Positions 1-12,070 are shown, numbered from the stretch's first letter. The stretch: DNA of 64,000 nt from Schistocephalus solidus (GCA_017591395.1 WEDG01009011.1:44256-108255); one strand, 5' to 3'. Made by a program: numbers and translations. Notes: generated by a model from the letters alone, not told the origin.

Positions 1-1019
1 TACTACTACTACTAGCAATACTACGACAACGACTTCTACTACTACGACTACTACTTCTACTAATAATACTATTACTACTTCTACTACTACTAGTAATACT
101 ACTACTACTTCTACTACTACGAGTACTACTACTGCTAATACTACTACTACAACTACTTCTACTACTACTACGACTGCTAATACTACTACTTCTACTACCA
201 CGACTACTTCTAATACTACTTCTACTACTACGAAAACTACTATTACTACGAGTACTACTACTGCTAATACTAATACTACTATTACTACTTCTACTACTAC
301 TACTACTATGACAACTACTTCTACTACTACTGCTAACACTAATACTACTACGACAACTACTTCTACTACTACTTATACTACTGCTAATACTACTAATACT
401 TCTACTATTACTACGACAACTACTTCTACTACTACTAGTAGTACTACTACAACTAGATCTACTTCTACTACTAATACGAGTACTAATACTGCTAATACTA
501 CTATTAAGACTTCTACTACTACTACTGCTAATACTACGACAACTACTTCTACTACTACAACTTATACTACTGCTAATACTACTTCTACTACTACGACAAG
601 TACTTATACTACTACGACTACTACTTCTACTACTACTGCTAATACTACTACTAATTCTCCTACTACGACTACTGCTAATACTAATACTACTTCTACTACT
701 ACGACAACTACTACTGCTAATACTACTACTACTATTACTACTACTAGTACTACTACTAGTACTACTGCTAATTCTACTACTACTATTACTACTACTAGTA
801 CTACTACTACTACGACAACTACTACTACTTCTACTACTCCTAAACTACTACTACTACGACAACTACTTCTACTACTACGACTACTATTACTGCTAATACT
901 ACCATTACTACTACGACAACTAATTCTACTACTACTCATACTACTACTACTTCTACTACTAGTACTACTTCTACTACTACTACTACTATTTCTTGTACTA
1001 CTACTACTGCTACTACTAC
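1..1019. repeat. Degenerate (ACT)n trinucleotide array with longer internal units
   Basis: About 1 kb made almost wholly of ACT triplets with recurring variants (TCT, GCT, AAT, ACG, ACA). The core ACGACAACTACTTCTAC recurs near positions 309, 349 and 411, so there is higher-order structure of variable spacing beyond the triplet. The array is cut by the window edge. Stop-free frames on both strands are a consequence of the period of three. Confidence 0.97.
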
Positions 1020-1025
1020 GTGAGG

Positions 1026-1260
1026 CTGCACGTACCTGCACTACCACGTTCCTCATGTTCAGCATTTGTTATGGGAACTCAACGCAAATATCCCCTGCCT
1101 ACACTGATCTGGCCCTCGTGTTTGTCCAGCGCATCTACCACGCGGCCCGTCGTACTCCGACGATGTCCCCCATGTGCTCCATAACGTGGTGGTGGTACAG
1201 GGACGGTGACTTGCACGTGGGTTAGATTTAAGTGATAGTAGATATGTGTGTTGCAGCTAC
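1026..1260 (+). repeat. Repeat A fragments, abutting the (ACT)n array
   Basis: The right part (about 1,190-1,260) has the repeat A core GGGACGGTGACTTGCACG followed by a stretch ending GCAGCTACC. The left part (GCTGCACG...TTTGTTATGGGA) matches the 3' segment of the copy at 13.2-13.5 kb. Two pieces of the same family therefore sit in tandem. Confidence 0.75.
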
Positions 1261-1559
1261 CCCGCGCAGACCCTTCGCAAGCATTTTTTAGGTGGCGACG
1301 GGAAGAACCTTACCAGCCGAGAGAACAGGAAAAGTGAATAATTGCGAAGTATAAAATCCCCATCCGCAGAGGATGATATAAGAAGTGTGGCGGCGCAAGA
1401 AATAAACATCTTAACTGACCAGGAAAGAGTGAAAAGTCCGTGCACAGGTGGCAGGTAGTGGTACGGCCTTTAGCAAAGGTTAAATGCGAAATAAGCAGGT
1501 TCTCGAGTCTGGTGAATAAGCAGTCGCGGACCAGCAATGACAATGCTATCAGGGCTGAG

Positions 1560-1765
1560 CTCTGCCTTAAAAATTTATGCGACTCCTGATGACGGCTTTG
1601 TGACATGGCAACCGTAAAGTGACATTAAATAAGCTTGCTTGCCACCGCTGTCTTTTGGTTAGGTTCTTGAGCCAAAGCGCTAGAGGAGACAACCTCGAAC
1701 AATCCGAGCAGCTTTTAGGGACCCGCCTGCATTCAAAACCCCCAAGAAGCCTCCCGAAAATGTCC
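1560..1765 (+). repeat. Repeat C, copy 1
   Basis: Shares an extended, diverged alignment with 38,940-39,085 and 58,060-58,270 (GTTAGGTTCTTGAGCCAAAG ... GACAACCTC ... AATCCGAG ... ACCCGCCTG). All three copies are on the plus strand. No coding signature is shared. Confidence 0.75.
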
Positions 1766-2689
1766 AATAATAATAATAATAGTATTTTACATCATAAAGG
1801 CCAACTAGATAAGTCATGATCGCAACCGTACCAAGTGCAAGAAAGTATAAGAAGGGGCAATTTGCGATTTTCTGCAGAACTTCTCGGACCCTTTTCGTGG
1901 GAAATACGAGCTGGCTGTAGTAATTATAACGCCCAGTATTTTCACAGGCGAATCCTACGGAGGCAGTTCGTTCGACCACTATGCACAAACCCGAGTCTTT
2001 CAAGTTATCTATAAAGCGACAGGGAGGAAATCCAAGTCCCTGCCTCAGTAGATACTTTTGAGGACAGAGGCTGCGTTCGTACGGTTAGCATTTCGAAGTA
2101 TGACTGCCGACAACTTGAAGCCACCCAGGCCAAGAGAACTGGACGAACAGACCTTTACTGACCTGGAGTTTACACACAGCACCGCAAACGATTGAAATAA
2201 ACCCTCGCACCAGGCACATCGTCCGGTTGCAACCCATCGGTGAGAGAAATATCGATCGGCGTCACGATATCGAAAGTCGGAGGTTGGGTCACACGCGTAC
2301 GCAGTACTTGTTAGACGGACCGAAGGCAACAGGAATACGTGACGGATCTGACGACCTTGAGTGATTCCAGAAGGCGCTGGTACAGGCCCTTAAGTCCTAT
2401 ATTATCGTTGCCACACTGGCACGTGGCATTACGACAAAAAAAGCGCATAGCTCACTGGTTGGTTATCCTCGCTTATACCTACCTATGCCACAGGCAAGTA
2501 GACTATGATTAACCCTGGTACTTAAAGCGCCTTAACACAAAAATCTCTATCTCATTAATATAATTAATTGGCTGGCTGAAATCTTCGCTGCTAGATCGTA
2601 CTTTATTTTATTACCGCACTGTGAGCATCATCGCTATTATAGCCCGAGGGTTAGGTGGAAGGAGAGCCGGTTCGGGCAACAAACAATTT

Positions 2690-2895
2690 CGTTCATTTCA
2701 CTCACTTGTGAAAAACTCGGCGGCCTCGGTGGGATTCGAACCCATGCCAGCAAGGGGAAGGCTTTAGTACAGCCAACGCTCTAGCCAACTGAGCCATGAA
2801 GCCCCACCGGGAACTAGAGCGTTGGCTCTACTAAAGCCTTCCCCTTGCTGGCATGGGTTCAAATCCCACCGAGTTTTTCACAAGTGGGTTAAATG
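2690..2895. repeat. Palindromic pair of tRNA-like B1 repeats (short foldback)
   Basis: Two head-to-head copies of a tRNA-like sequence. On the plus strand the left arm is the reverse complement (GGTGGGATTCGAACCCATGCC) and the right arm (2,808 on) is the forward form. Each arm keeps an A-box-like TGGCTCAGTTGG region and a B-box GGTTCGAATCC or close variant, and both end in GAAAAACTC-type flanks. The arms are about 85-110 bp with almost no spacer. Confidence 0.9.
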
Positions 2896-3784
2896 AAGCA
2901 TTCAAATCTGCCAAAAATCCTCACTAAAAATTTCGTCTCAAACTGTGAACACTAGGCGGTTTCGTCTTATCCAAAACCACATTATTTATGTGACCCCTGA
3001 GCGTTCTGGAATATTCCGGCTTATCGCGTACAAAAAACGTGATGGGCGTTCCAGAAACTTCCGGCCTGGAGCGTGCCAACCGGTGATTGGCCGGTTCCTG
3101 TGCGAGAATTCATTACGGTAAAAAAATCGATTATTTGATCTGCCACACGCGTGGGCAAAAGCATCACGCGTGCTGGATACTGTAAAGAGTGCTAATTGGG
3201 ATGTCAAAGTCAACATGCCCGGCAGGTACGGCGCGTGGCTACGTCATCGTTTCGTCATGGGCCGTAACCATCGCAGAACCGAAGGAAACCCAGGCCAGTT
3301 GGTTAGTGTAGACTTAAAACGGAAGAACATCGAGACAACTTACGGCTATAAAATTACAAGAGGATCCACATTAACTTCTTTTCTGATCTCCTATAAATCG
3401 GCTCGGATGTCAGAACCCCCAACAGCACGCCGCAGCTGGTTCACCTTACAGCACACGATGCGTGCGTTGGTCTGCGGTATTTACTGTGGTGTTGGCGGGC
3501 GAACAAGCAACCATTCCATGTAAACCGCGGGTAGACGCAATGCATCAGGTACGGAATACCTCGCCTGCTATCGAAGTGCACACGGCATGCGATTCTCTGA
3601 CACGTGAATTCTTCGTGGTACATTAACTATTCGTAAGTTTATCGGCAACACGCAAAGCAGGTACACTGACCAAAACTTACTGTTCTTAGCAAGCGACAGT
3701 GCTAAATACACACTTGCCTATGGAGTAAGACAGAAAACAATAGTACCTTGTTTAACAATGCCGACAAAGAATGGAATGGTTATT

Positions 3785-3965
3785 TCTGTCTCATGAGCTG
3801 TCAGTCATACCCAACCCCACGTGGTGCTGTCCCACCCGAGGCTGGAACCCACGATCTGTTGATCAGACGTCCAACGTTTTAACCATTGAGCCACGGGTTC
3901 GTTGTCTTGCTGGTTTAGACCGGGAACATTGACAGTCGTTGACGAACACTCACCTTATTTACTTT
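3785..3965 (-). repeat. B2 tRNA-like repeat, copy 1
   Basis: On the minus strand reads CCCGTGGCTCAATGGTTAAA, then a B-box-like GGTTCCAGCCTCGGGTGG and a body GGGTTGGGTATGACTGACAG. The segment beyond the tRNA-like part (3,905-3,960) is the Y leader described under 24,190-24,715. It is too diverged in the anticodon region to be a working tRNA gene. Confidence 0.8.
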
Positions 3966-5008
3966 CCGAGGGAATTAATGTGCGAACTCGGAGCAACTTC
4001 AGAACAAACCATTTCAAGCTTGGTCTGAAAGGTGATCTGAAATCTCTCAGCTAATGCGGAATAGTCACGGTAATATTCACAAGCATCAAATAGGCAGTCA
4101 GCGTTCTCGTTTGTTTGCAGCATGGTAAATAATTAGATATTTGCATGCTACTGACTGCCTGTTGGCAGCTTGTGATTATTACGCGGTTCGTCCGCAGTAG
4201 GTGCTTAATTTCAGCTCAATTATTCACATCCACTTTCGGACCGAGCCGGAAAAGCTATGTTCCAAAGGATTTACTCTTTGTTACGGGAAACGAGACAGGA
4301 TGGAAACTGCAGTTTACACACCAGGAAACAGAAGGAACACTGATGAGCCAAACCCCTCGCAACTGCATCATACAGCGGCACAAGATCAGCGAAACACGCG
4401 TTTCAGGGCCTTTAGCTAGTACCTGGTCAGTAAGTATGGGAAATAATTGCATAGAAGAGTGCCTGCAGAAGGGAGAAGAAAAGGCAAAAGTTGACACAGG
4501 CTTCAACAACCCAGAAAGGAGAAATGCAAGTCAACGTTTCAAACAGATCCACAAACAGGGCACCGCAGAATTGTGCTCCCGATGTGGCACAGTCGAAAAT
4601 GTTTAGCTCACGACAACTCACACAACTTCCTAGTCTGAGAATGTCGGCGGTAAAGTAGATCACTAGATGGGCTGGTGTCGAGAACGACGAAACTTCAAAA
4701 CGATATTTCCGGATCGACGATGACTACCACTGGAATCACCACGGGGACACTAGCGATGTGCATGCATGGAGAAACTTGCGCAACATGGGCCTTAGGCTCT
4801 TTTTCATAACATATCACGATTCAGGGGGCAAAATTGAGTAAAAACAACAGGAGCGGAGTTCTCATTTGTGCATCGCATAGCGCGCATTTATATAAACTTC
4901 ATTTATATAACTTCAAGCACAAGACCACAGCTGTTGGGGACACACCGTTTGACCTCGTCTGCCAGCCAAATGCGATTATCGGGGTGTCACCGCTGTACTC
5001 AGAGCACC

Positions 5009-5012
<4 letters not shown>

Positions 5013-5045
<33 letters not shown>
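5013..5045. repeat. (GA)n microsatellite
   Basis: Sixteen to seventeen uninterrupted GA units, followed by GA-rich sequence near 5,260-5,385. Confidence 0.98.
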
Positions 5046-5047
<2 letters not shown>

Positions 5048-5458
5048 AGGCGAAATAAGGCATAAACAAGCCATTCAGACCACTAGTTGGTGCTAATTTC
5101 AATTCGCCACGCTCCCGGCAACGCAATCCCCTAAACCCGCTCCCCCCCCCTCCTGCCGTAAGACGACAAAATGCTCCAATTTTGAACGTGGAACAAACGT
5201 AAAAATATTTTGGGGAATCCACATAAGAGAATGACTAGAGGGATTTGGGGAGGAGAAAAGCAAAGAGAGAGAGAGAGGCAGTTGGATAATAACGGGCGAG
5301 TAAAACGTTAGTATTGAGGCTTGCAGAGACCGGGGGTCGGAGGGTTAGATTCAGGAGCTAGCGGTCGAGAGGGAGAGAGAGAGAAGAGCCGTAGAAGCCC
5401 TTCCTCTCTGCCTCCTTATTCTACACGCGTGCACAGAATCGGTTCTGGCGGGTGGCGA

Positions 5459-5483
5459 ACACACACACAAACACACACACACA
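5459..5483. repeat. (AC)n microsatellite
   Basis: About twelve AC units with one AA interruption. Confidence 0.95.
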
Positions 5484-6384
5484 TAGAGACAAGCTGATGA
5501 GCGGAGACAACCAGAACCACACATCGAAGGCTCGCAGCGTAAACGCAGTGATAGATCAACAAGAACGCACAATAAAAAGGGTGCTGGACAAGAGTCTATA
5601 TCTTGTCTGGCCATGCACAGAGGGTGTGTGTGTGTAGGCCTGTGATTGACCAGATAGGAGAGGGGGGAGGGCTGAGGCGGCGGGATGAGATGGGAAGCGC
5701 GCTATTGATCGACTTGAGTGGAGAGGTAATCATCTGGCCTCCGGTGCTGTTCTAGCGCACGAATCGTCAGTTGATCGTGGGGAAGATCAGATTTCCGGCG
5801 CATCGGTACTTTCTCCTTCTTGCGAACTAGGAAGGGCAGGGCGGTAGTGTCTTGACCCTCCCCACCAAGCTTTCTTACCTAGTGTGAAGAACATTAAACA
5901 TGCGAATAATATAGTACTCAAACGTGCATAACAGAGAAGGTATGATGGTAAATGGTCAGTAGACCTTCTAAAATCCCCAGTAAAATAAGTTTGCCTATGT
6001 ACCACGGAATAATAGAGTGGAACTAAAAGACACGCCGGAATCGAATACGCGTACACCGAATTATGTCCCTAAAACGTACAAAAAGCACGCAGTGCAACCT
6101 TTTCCTTTTTGTGTCCTTTAAGAAAATCAGGTTGCACCTCCTATCGCCATTCGCGTATTACAGATGGGATCGTGTCATCATATAGGCGACCTAGGAGTAC
6201 ACACATATACATCTTAGATTGATTTATTTATGAGAAGAGGCAGACTTAATCGCTGGACTCGGGGTCTTACCAACCCGAGTCCTCGGATGAGGGGTGATGT
6301 TCAAGGGCGCAAACGAGTTACACGCGCGCGCGAATACCTCCCCTCGCCGAGGATAAATTGCAGATATTCGTAATTAAGGATTTA

Positions 6385-7070
6385 TGAAAATTCATTTGAT
6401 TCAGTTGTGAAAACCTCAGCGGCCTCGGTGGGATTCGAACCCACGCCAGCAAGGGGAAGGCTTTCGTAAAGCCAACGCTCTAGCCAAATGAGCTACGAGG
6501 CCCCACCGAGAGAGCCATGAGTCTAATCACACTTGGGTCAAGTTACCCGCCCAGCCTACTGCAACGTATGGGATCCACCAATTCTGATACATTAAGCTGA
6601 CTGTCCAAACAGTATTTCCTAAGCAGCCAGTTTAGAATCCACCAGAAGACTGCCATTATTTCTCACGAAAATGACAGAACGATACGTACCGATCCCATAA
6701 ATGAGCCTCTAAATTCAACTTGATTCACACGCTATGAAAAACTGTACGCGGGGTAGCCAAAAGCACTCAATTGAGGATCCATCAGATGACTACCAGGCGC
6801 AAGTATGTAATCAGAGGGTTTCGACAGATTTTAATAATTCATTTGTCCTGCTAGGACAGTCAGCTTACGGTATCAGAATCAGTGGATTCCATACGCTACA
6901 GTAGGCTGGGCGGGTAATTTGACTCAAATGTGAGTAAACTCACAGCACCCAGTGGGGCCTCTTAGCTCAATTGCCTAGAGCGTTGTCTGTACTAAAGCCT
7001 TCGCATTGCTGTCATTGACTCGAATCCCACCGAGGCCGTCAAGTTTTTCACAATTGGGTCGAATCAATTA
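6385..7070. mobile_element. Foldback/MITE-like element with long terminal inverted repeats containing B1 tRNA-like sequences
   Basis: The left arm (6,385-6,606) and right arm (6,854-7,070) are inverted copies of each other over more than 210 bp. Shared blocks include GGACAGTCAGCTTA, AGGCTGGGCGGGTAA, GTGGGGCCTC, the tRNA-like TAGCTCA...CTAGAGCGTT, and TCGAATCCCACCGAGGCCG near the outer ends. The ~250-bp centre has no ORF. No transposase is present, so the element would be non-autonomous. Target-site duplications were not resolved. Confidence 0.88.
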
Positions 7071-7779
7071 TACGACCAGGACCTTCGAATTCAGGACGCC
7101 TCCCAAGTCCGATTTACCCTGTAGCAGGCCAGTGGACGATGATTGCTGAGGCTAGCCATCAAAAGAACGGATAAAGACATCCCATCAAAATTTGAACCCG
7201 TAATGAAGTCATTGTGTCAGCATGAGTACGTTATTTGCTACCGCTTTAAAACTTTACATGGCTTGTAGTTATTTTTTTTGCGAAAGTAACGACCTAGGCT
7301 ATACAGAGGACATAACCATACGGGCTCGTATGTACACGCCGATACCGCCAACTGCGCAACGACGCTACTGCGGAATTATTGTGATTGGGTAATCCACAGG
7401 AGACACTGTCATCCAAACGCGAAAAGAAAGGACTGAAATGAAATGTCCATGCTAACATGATTGCAAAGGAAAAAAAGATCGCATGTAGAGATTTTATAGG
7501 TCATAGAACGAAGCGGTGGTGCCTACCCCTAGAACTGCCTCTGAAGCTAACTGTGCTCTTAAACGCATCCAAGATCCGCAGTCAAATTCCGCAAAATAAC
7601 AAACATGCAGCTAGGAATGTGGTGTCATTGCTAATCCGTGTTGGGCCCCAGATGCGCAGACATGACTTGCGCAGTAGATACCTCACTTACCTCATGCCCA
7701 CCCTGTCAAAAGCAGGACTGGAGTAGTGAAACGTGTGCAACGCATAAGCCTTCAGATTGTGTGTTGCCTAGGCACTCTA

Positions 7780-8245
7780 CGACAGTAAGGCCGACGCGAA
7801 CGATGATTTACACTCCAAAGATGAGCGAAGAACGGTGGTTGATGCGTGAATTGGCCTCAAGCGTGCGTAGCATCTACCGCACTCTCTTCTGCTCCACCCT
7901 TCTCGACCCGACATCAAGATAGAGTCAAGAATACCGGAACCGGCATTAGGCGCTGGGGCTGAAAAATCTACACAGCCCGTCTACGCGTGCCATACAAGCT
8001 TAGTCCGCGCATGATGGACCAGAATTTCAATCAAAAAACAGAGGAGATGGCTCGGATGCAAACTAAGTGAGAGGCAAAAAGTCCACATTGAGATGGAGAA
8101 ATTACGGCCTGATTCGTTGTCCTGTAAAAATCGAGCTATTTCGTCAGTGAGTGGCATTTAAACCAGGGTTTTCAGCGCACCGTGGTTCAAAAGCGCTTCA
8201 GGTTGTTTATAGTGCGGAATGTGCGTTTGCGTGCTGTGTAAACAG
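7780..8245 (+). repeat. Repeat A copy, diverged
   Basis: Diverged copy in plus orientation. Recognisable landmarks in order: a GTGAATT block, CATCTACCGCACTCTCT, GAGTCAAGAATACCGGA, a central CCACATTGAGA block, TTTTCAGCGCACCGTGG and TTGTTTATAGTG. It ends about 85 bp before exon 10 of the B56 gene. Confidence 0.8.
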
Positions 8246-8329
8246 TCCCCATAGTCAATCTCGCCCTCCCCCTATCTCCTCTTACACATAATCGGCACAC
8301 TAGATGTGGGTAAGTAAGGATGTGCATAC

Positions 8330-8693
8330 CTCTTCCTCGCTCTCCTGTCGGAGCGAACGAAGGGACGCGTTGACATCATCATCGACATCAGCCGAGGCAT
8401 CGCCGTTACTGTAAAATGGATCATCGACGGTCGCGGAGGAAGGCTCGACAGAGGCAGAGGCCTTACCAGGAGGCACAGTTCGAGCCTTGGACTGCTGGTC
8501 AGTCGGGGGGAGAGAAGAGGCAGTCGGAACGGGTGCAGCCTCAAGCAGAGGTCCGTTGTCCCCATTGGCGGACGAGGATGAGGGATGGGGGCTACCCTCA
8601 CCAGCTACAACCAAGTGGTAGAGGGGATTCCGCTTGGCTGTCTCGTTGAGAGTTAACCAGGCCTTCTCCCTCTTTTTCATCTCTTCTCGCTCC
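8330..8693 (-). CDS. PPP2R5D-like: B56 subunit exon 10 (charged and Ser/Pro-rich C-terminal segment)
   Basis: 364 nt (1 nt plus 121 codons) between acceptor CCCCCTCTAG and a plausible donor GTATGC (8324-8329). It opens EREEMKKREKAWLTLNE and KRNPLYHLV, matching the coiled charged helix that ends the B56 core (KMKEREEAW-like in gamma). The remaining ~95 residues are low-complexity and Ser/Pro/Asp-rich, ending RQESEEE, and are not conserved. If the donor is not used the frame reaches a stop nine codons later. Vertebrate delta has a further RRKSELP-containing tail; I could not find its exon at 1-8,329. Confidence 0.93.
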
Positions 8694-10229
8694 CTAGAGG
8701 GGGTTGGAAAGGTTTCGTCAAGAAACAGAGTGTTCTAGTCATCGTATACACGCGACACGAATGGTTGACTATTTATGTTTTTGGCACTGTCGGCTAGCCA
8801 CGGGCCCCGGATGATCCAAAGGCTGGTGCCAAAATAGCATATGAATACTCTATCACGCAGCAAAACAGAAAGGTGAAGAACACTCTCAAATGGCGCATAA
8901 GTCAGCAAAAAATCCAAGCGGAATACACCAGGAGGCTTGAACTCGCCGTCAGGATAAGAGCCAGCTTTTCGGATTACTTCCATATTGCTTACCTCGAGGA
9001 GAATGCGACGGAACTATTCATAAGTTAAGGCTAATTTATTTAAAGGATAAATGGTTTCTGTCCACTTCATATCTCGCTCCTGCTTTCCGGAACGAACGAC
9101 TGGCAGAATGGGACAATCCACAAATAGAGAAAGGTATATTCACTTCTAACTTTTGCACGTAACAAGCTTTACTACTAACTGCCTTTTAGTACCCAGTCAA
9201 ATATTATATACGATTTTCACGTATCTGCTTTCCCATTGATCGATTCCTTTTATTTCAGTTAGTGGTGGTCAGCCAGCTTGATTCGCTCATTTCCTCATCA
9301 AGATACCACGCCTTGACTTCATTGTAAAGGACTGTTGGTTAAATCACTTCGATTTACCAAAGCTATCTGACCGCCTTCCGACGTCGCTTTTGACCCCGAT
9401 GTGTGTCTGTTCCAGCGAAGAAACCAGCATCGTATAAAAACTACCGAGCGAGTTAAAACAATTAGCACTATATTGATTGCACTAATCGTCGTCCTTAATC
9501 GCTTCCACTTGTACTGTGACACCATATAATAAGTTCACACTTCGGTTATAACGGACCTATGCAGATCAATAGATATCGTAACGTAAGACTATCGAATACT
9601 GCGACTATCGTTTACTCGATGGACTACCGTAGGATGTCAAGTTCGATAGCGGACAACATATAAGACCATGGATCGTATACGTTTTGAAAAACATGACGGT
9701 TGCAGAGGAAAAAAATACTGAATCAACCAGGAAAGCAGTATTAACTTGGCTCTACCGAACCCCTACGAATGAAGCTGAAAATCAGTCAGAAGACTAAAGT
9801 GAGGCCGCAGTTAAGACAACATCGTCAGAAACGGTCGTATGAAGAACAGTTGGAAAAACAACTGATCAACTGTGTTCTCCCCACCCGGCCACTTATATAA
9901 CCCAGCCATGTACTATGTCGTCCGAAAGAGAACGACTCGCGGTTAGTGATACTGCCTAGATCCGATCCTGGGTGAAAAAAAGGAGTCGGAGTGTAGATAA
10001 AGGGGTGGTGAGAACGAAGCCTGAGCAAAGCTCTTGTTCCGCGCTCGATGGATCTGCCACCAAATGACTGCAGTGAAGGCTAGCTCGATGAGACATGGTC
10101 GATCTGTGGCATGATGTTACTCAAAATAGTTATGGCAGACTGCCAAAAGAAAGGCACTACACCTGTACCTTATACCAATAACTAAATGAGGGCTTTTACA
10201 AGGCTGTAAAAGTTCACTGGCTTCCCAAT

Positions 10230-10320
10230 TATGAAAAAATCGGGAGCATGGTGGGATTGAAGCTCTCAGCAGAAACGGTAGAGCTAGCGCTCTAGCAACC
10301 GAGCTACAAGGCCTTAACCT
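10230..10320 (-). repeat. B1 tRNA-like repeat, degenerate solo copy
   Basis: Plus strand shows GAAAAAATCGGGAGCATGGT, GGGATTGAAGCT (decayed B box), then GCGCTCTAGCAACCGAGCTA, the reverse complement of the B1 A-box region. No inverted partner nearby. Confidence 0.65.
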
Positions 10321-11759
10321 AGAGGCATAGCATAGGACACTCACAAGGAACAATAAAATAAACGCATAACAAATATAGAGGCAAACATGGAAAGAGGAGG
10401 CTTAATAGAAACAGCTCGCAAGTGCACATAGGATCACAGATTGAAGCGTATAGAGTGCTTGTATCACAAAAAGCTTTGCATAAAAAACAAATGAAACTCG
10501 TTATAGTCCGCAATTCAAAATAAGTAGCAATTAATTTCTAGGTGATTAAGAATGAAAAATTCCTGTCAAGAGTGATCGACTGAAACTGTCTAGCAAAGGG
10601 CGCAGGATTGAGACTGCCAAAGGACGAGCGTGGCTAAACTCATGTGTACGTGCGCCAAACGAACCCAGTCCTCGAGCAAGATGTCTCGGGTGCCATAAAA
10701 GAGTCATCGCGGTCCGATGGTAATCTTGAAGCGTGACCGGCATATCTTGTCGGTGGAAAATCGTGATAGATTGAAACGCAGAGAGTGAGACCACATATCT
10801 CGGACAAAAATCTTGTTCGCCTGAAGTTTCGGATTCACAGTCAAACCTATCACCCAAGACGGTAGCAGATAAGTGGATGAACAGATGGTGTACAGTTGCT
10901 ACGCGGTCCCATACTTGGGTAGCACTTATAAGATCCATCGCAGGTAGTCCTACTTGGCGCAATGACTACTGGATATCCCCCATACTCGAGTTGCTAACTA
11001 CTTCAACTTTAAAATCAGTGTTGGCTATTGACGGTTGATCAGACAATTATCGTATCAAATACGGCCACCTGCGTAGTCAAGTTCGATCAGTATGCCGTCG
11101 CTCAGATTCGCGTGTAGCCACTAAATTAAGCTATATATGACTTTGATGATGGGTTCGAGCGCGAATACAAGTCTCTGGGCGGATAAATGTTTCTGTTCCA
11201 GAAATCGAGTCCCTTCTTCTGAACTGCTCCCCGGGGATAGCTTGTTCTCGGTTTAAAGCACCGTGGTTGCTTACTGTAAGAAAGCTAAGCACTGAGCTCG
11301 AGTTGCAACAGCCTCACGCTCTCTCCCCTCACAGGCACGCACGAACACACATCCGCGCGACGACTCCAAGTTAGGTTGATTGGAGGTGAGGTTTGGCGCA
11401 CTAGCCGACGCCGTGTACGGCTTTCGCCCGAGCGCGTGTCATATGCAAGCACCCAGATGCACAATGCGTTGTACGACAATCATGCAACTGTGACGAACAC
11501 AGTCGTACAAGTGTGGGTTTTTAGCCATTGCCTACTTGTATATGCCACATAGGACCGAATCGGGCAAACGCGACGCCGAGGAACGCGGAAAAAGTGAGTA
11601 GGTAAATTGGACCTAAAGGGATTATCTGGGCTCCCGAGAGTTGTAGTCTGGCTGTGATTGACCCTTGGTGTTTAAAAAGGCCACTTATGTTGATGAAAGG
11701 TGACCAGTCATATCAATGCATGTTGGTAAACTGGGCAGATGTCGGGCAGTAAATGCGTG

Positions 11760-12070
11760 GAGGAGCCATGTGTCCCCTAAACGGGCCACGTGGCAGATGC
11801 GCTGGACCAACACGGGGGCTAAATCAGGGCACGGAAGGCGTTATTCGGGTTGAGCTACCATAAAAATGCCGAACATGGGGGAGGGGTGGGGTGGGGAAGG
11901 CGTGGCGTATGCGGAAGGGAAGAGTGTGATAGACACAGCACAAGTCTACTATCACTTAAAAGTAATGCACGCGCAAGTCACCGTCCCTGTGCCAACCTGC
12001 TGTGAAGTACACAGTGGACATCGTCGACACCGACGGTCGAACTGTTGGTACACCTATGAAGCTGGAAGAC
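11760..12070 (-). repeat. Repeat A copy, minus orientation
   Basis: Plus strand shows the reversed core CGCGCAAGTCACCGTCCCTG preceded by GTCTACTATCACTTAAAAGT and followed by CGACGGTCGAACTGTTGG. Upstream part (GGCGTTATTCGGGTTGAG) matches the distal segment seen in the copy at 13.4-13.5 kb in inverse orientation. Confidence 0.85.

Larger units (their letters stand above)
1261..8329. other. Region downstream of the B56 exons (3' side), no gene recognised
   Basis: Outside the listed repeats I see no exon. I looked on the minus strand for the B56 C-terminal tail (RRKSELP-like) and did not find it. Stretches 1,770-2,690, 2,900-3,780, 4,000-6,380 and 7,070-7,780 are unique-looking sequence with only short chance ORFs; the longest, 153 codons at 4,145-4,606, shows no family resemblance. 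Confidence 0.6.

Noticed and set aside
308..1225. 305-codon Thr/Asn/Ser-rich open frame
   Set aside because: A consequence of the ACT triplet array, which lacks stops in this frame; composition changes abruptly from poly-Thr to poly-Leu at a phase shift.
2720..2890. Pair of convergent or divergent tRNA genes
   Set aside because: The tRNA-like sequences belong to the B1 repeat family found also at 6.4, 7.0 and 10.2 kb, with long irregular variable regions and decayed boxes.
4145..4606. 153-codon open frame
   Set aside because: No family resemblance, no splice-site support and no homologue within the window. Its length can arise by chance in 64 kb.
8798..9028. 76-codon plus-strand open stretch with KNTLKWRISQQKIQAEYTRR
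   Set aside because: Looks protein-like in composition, but there is no start, no known family and no repeat copy in the window; left unannotated.
10546..10962. 138-codon open frame on the minus strand
   Set aside because: No motif or domain recognised; lies inside a B56 intron with no splice signals that would make it an exon.
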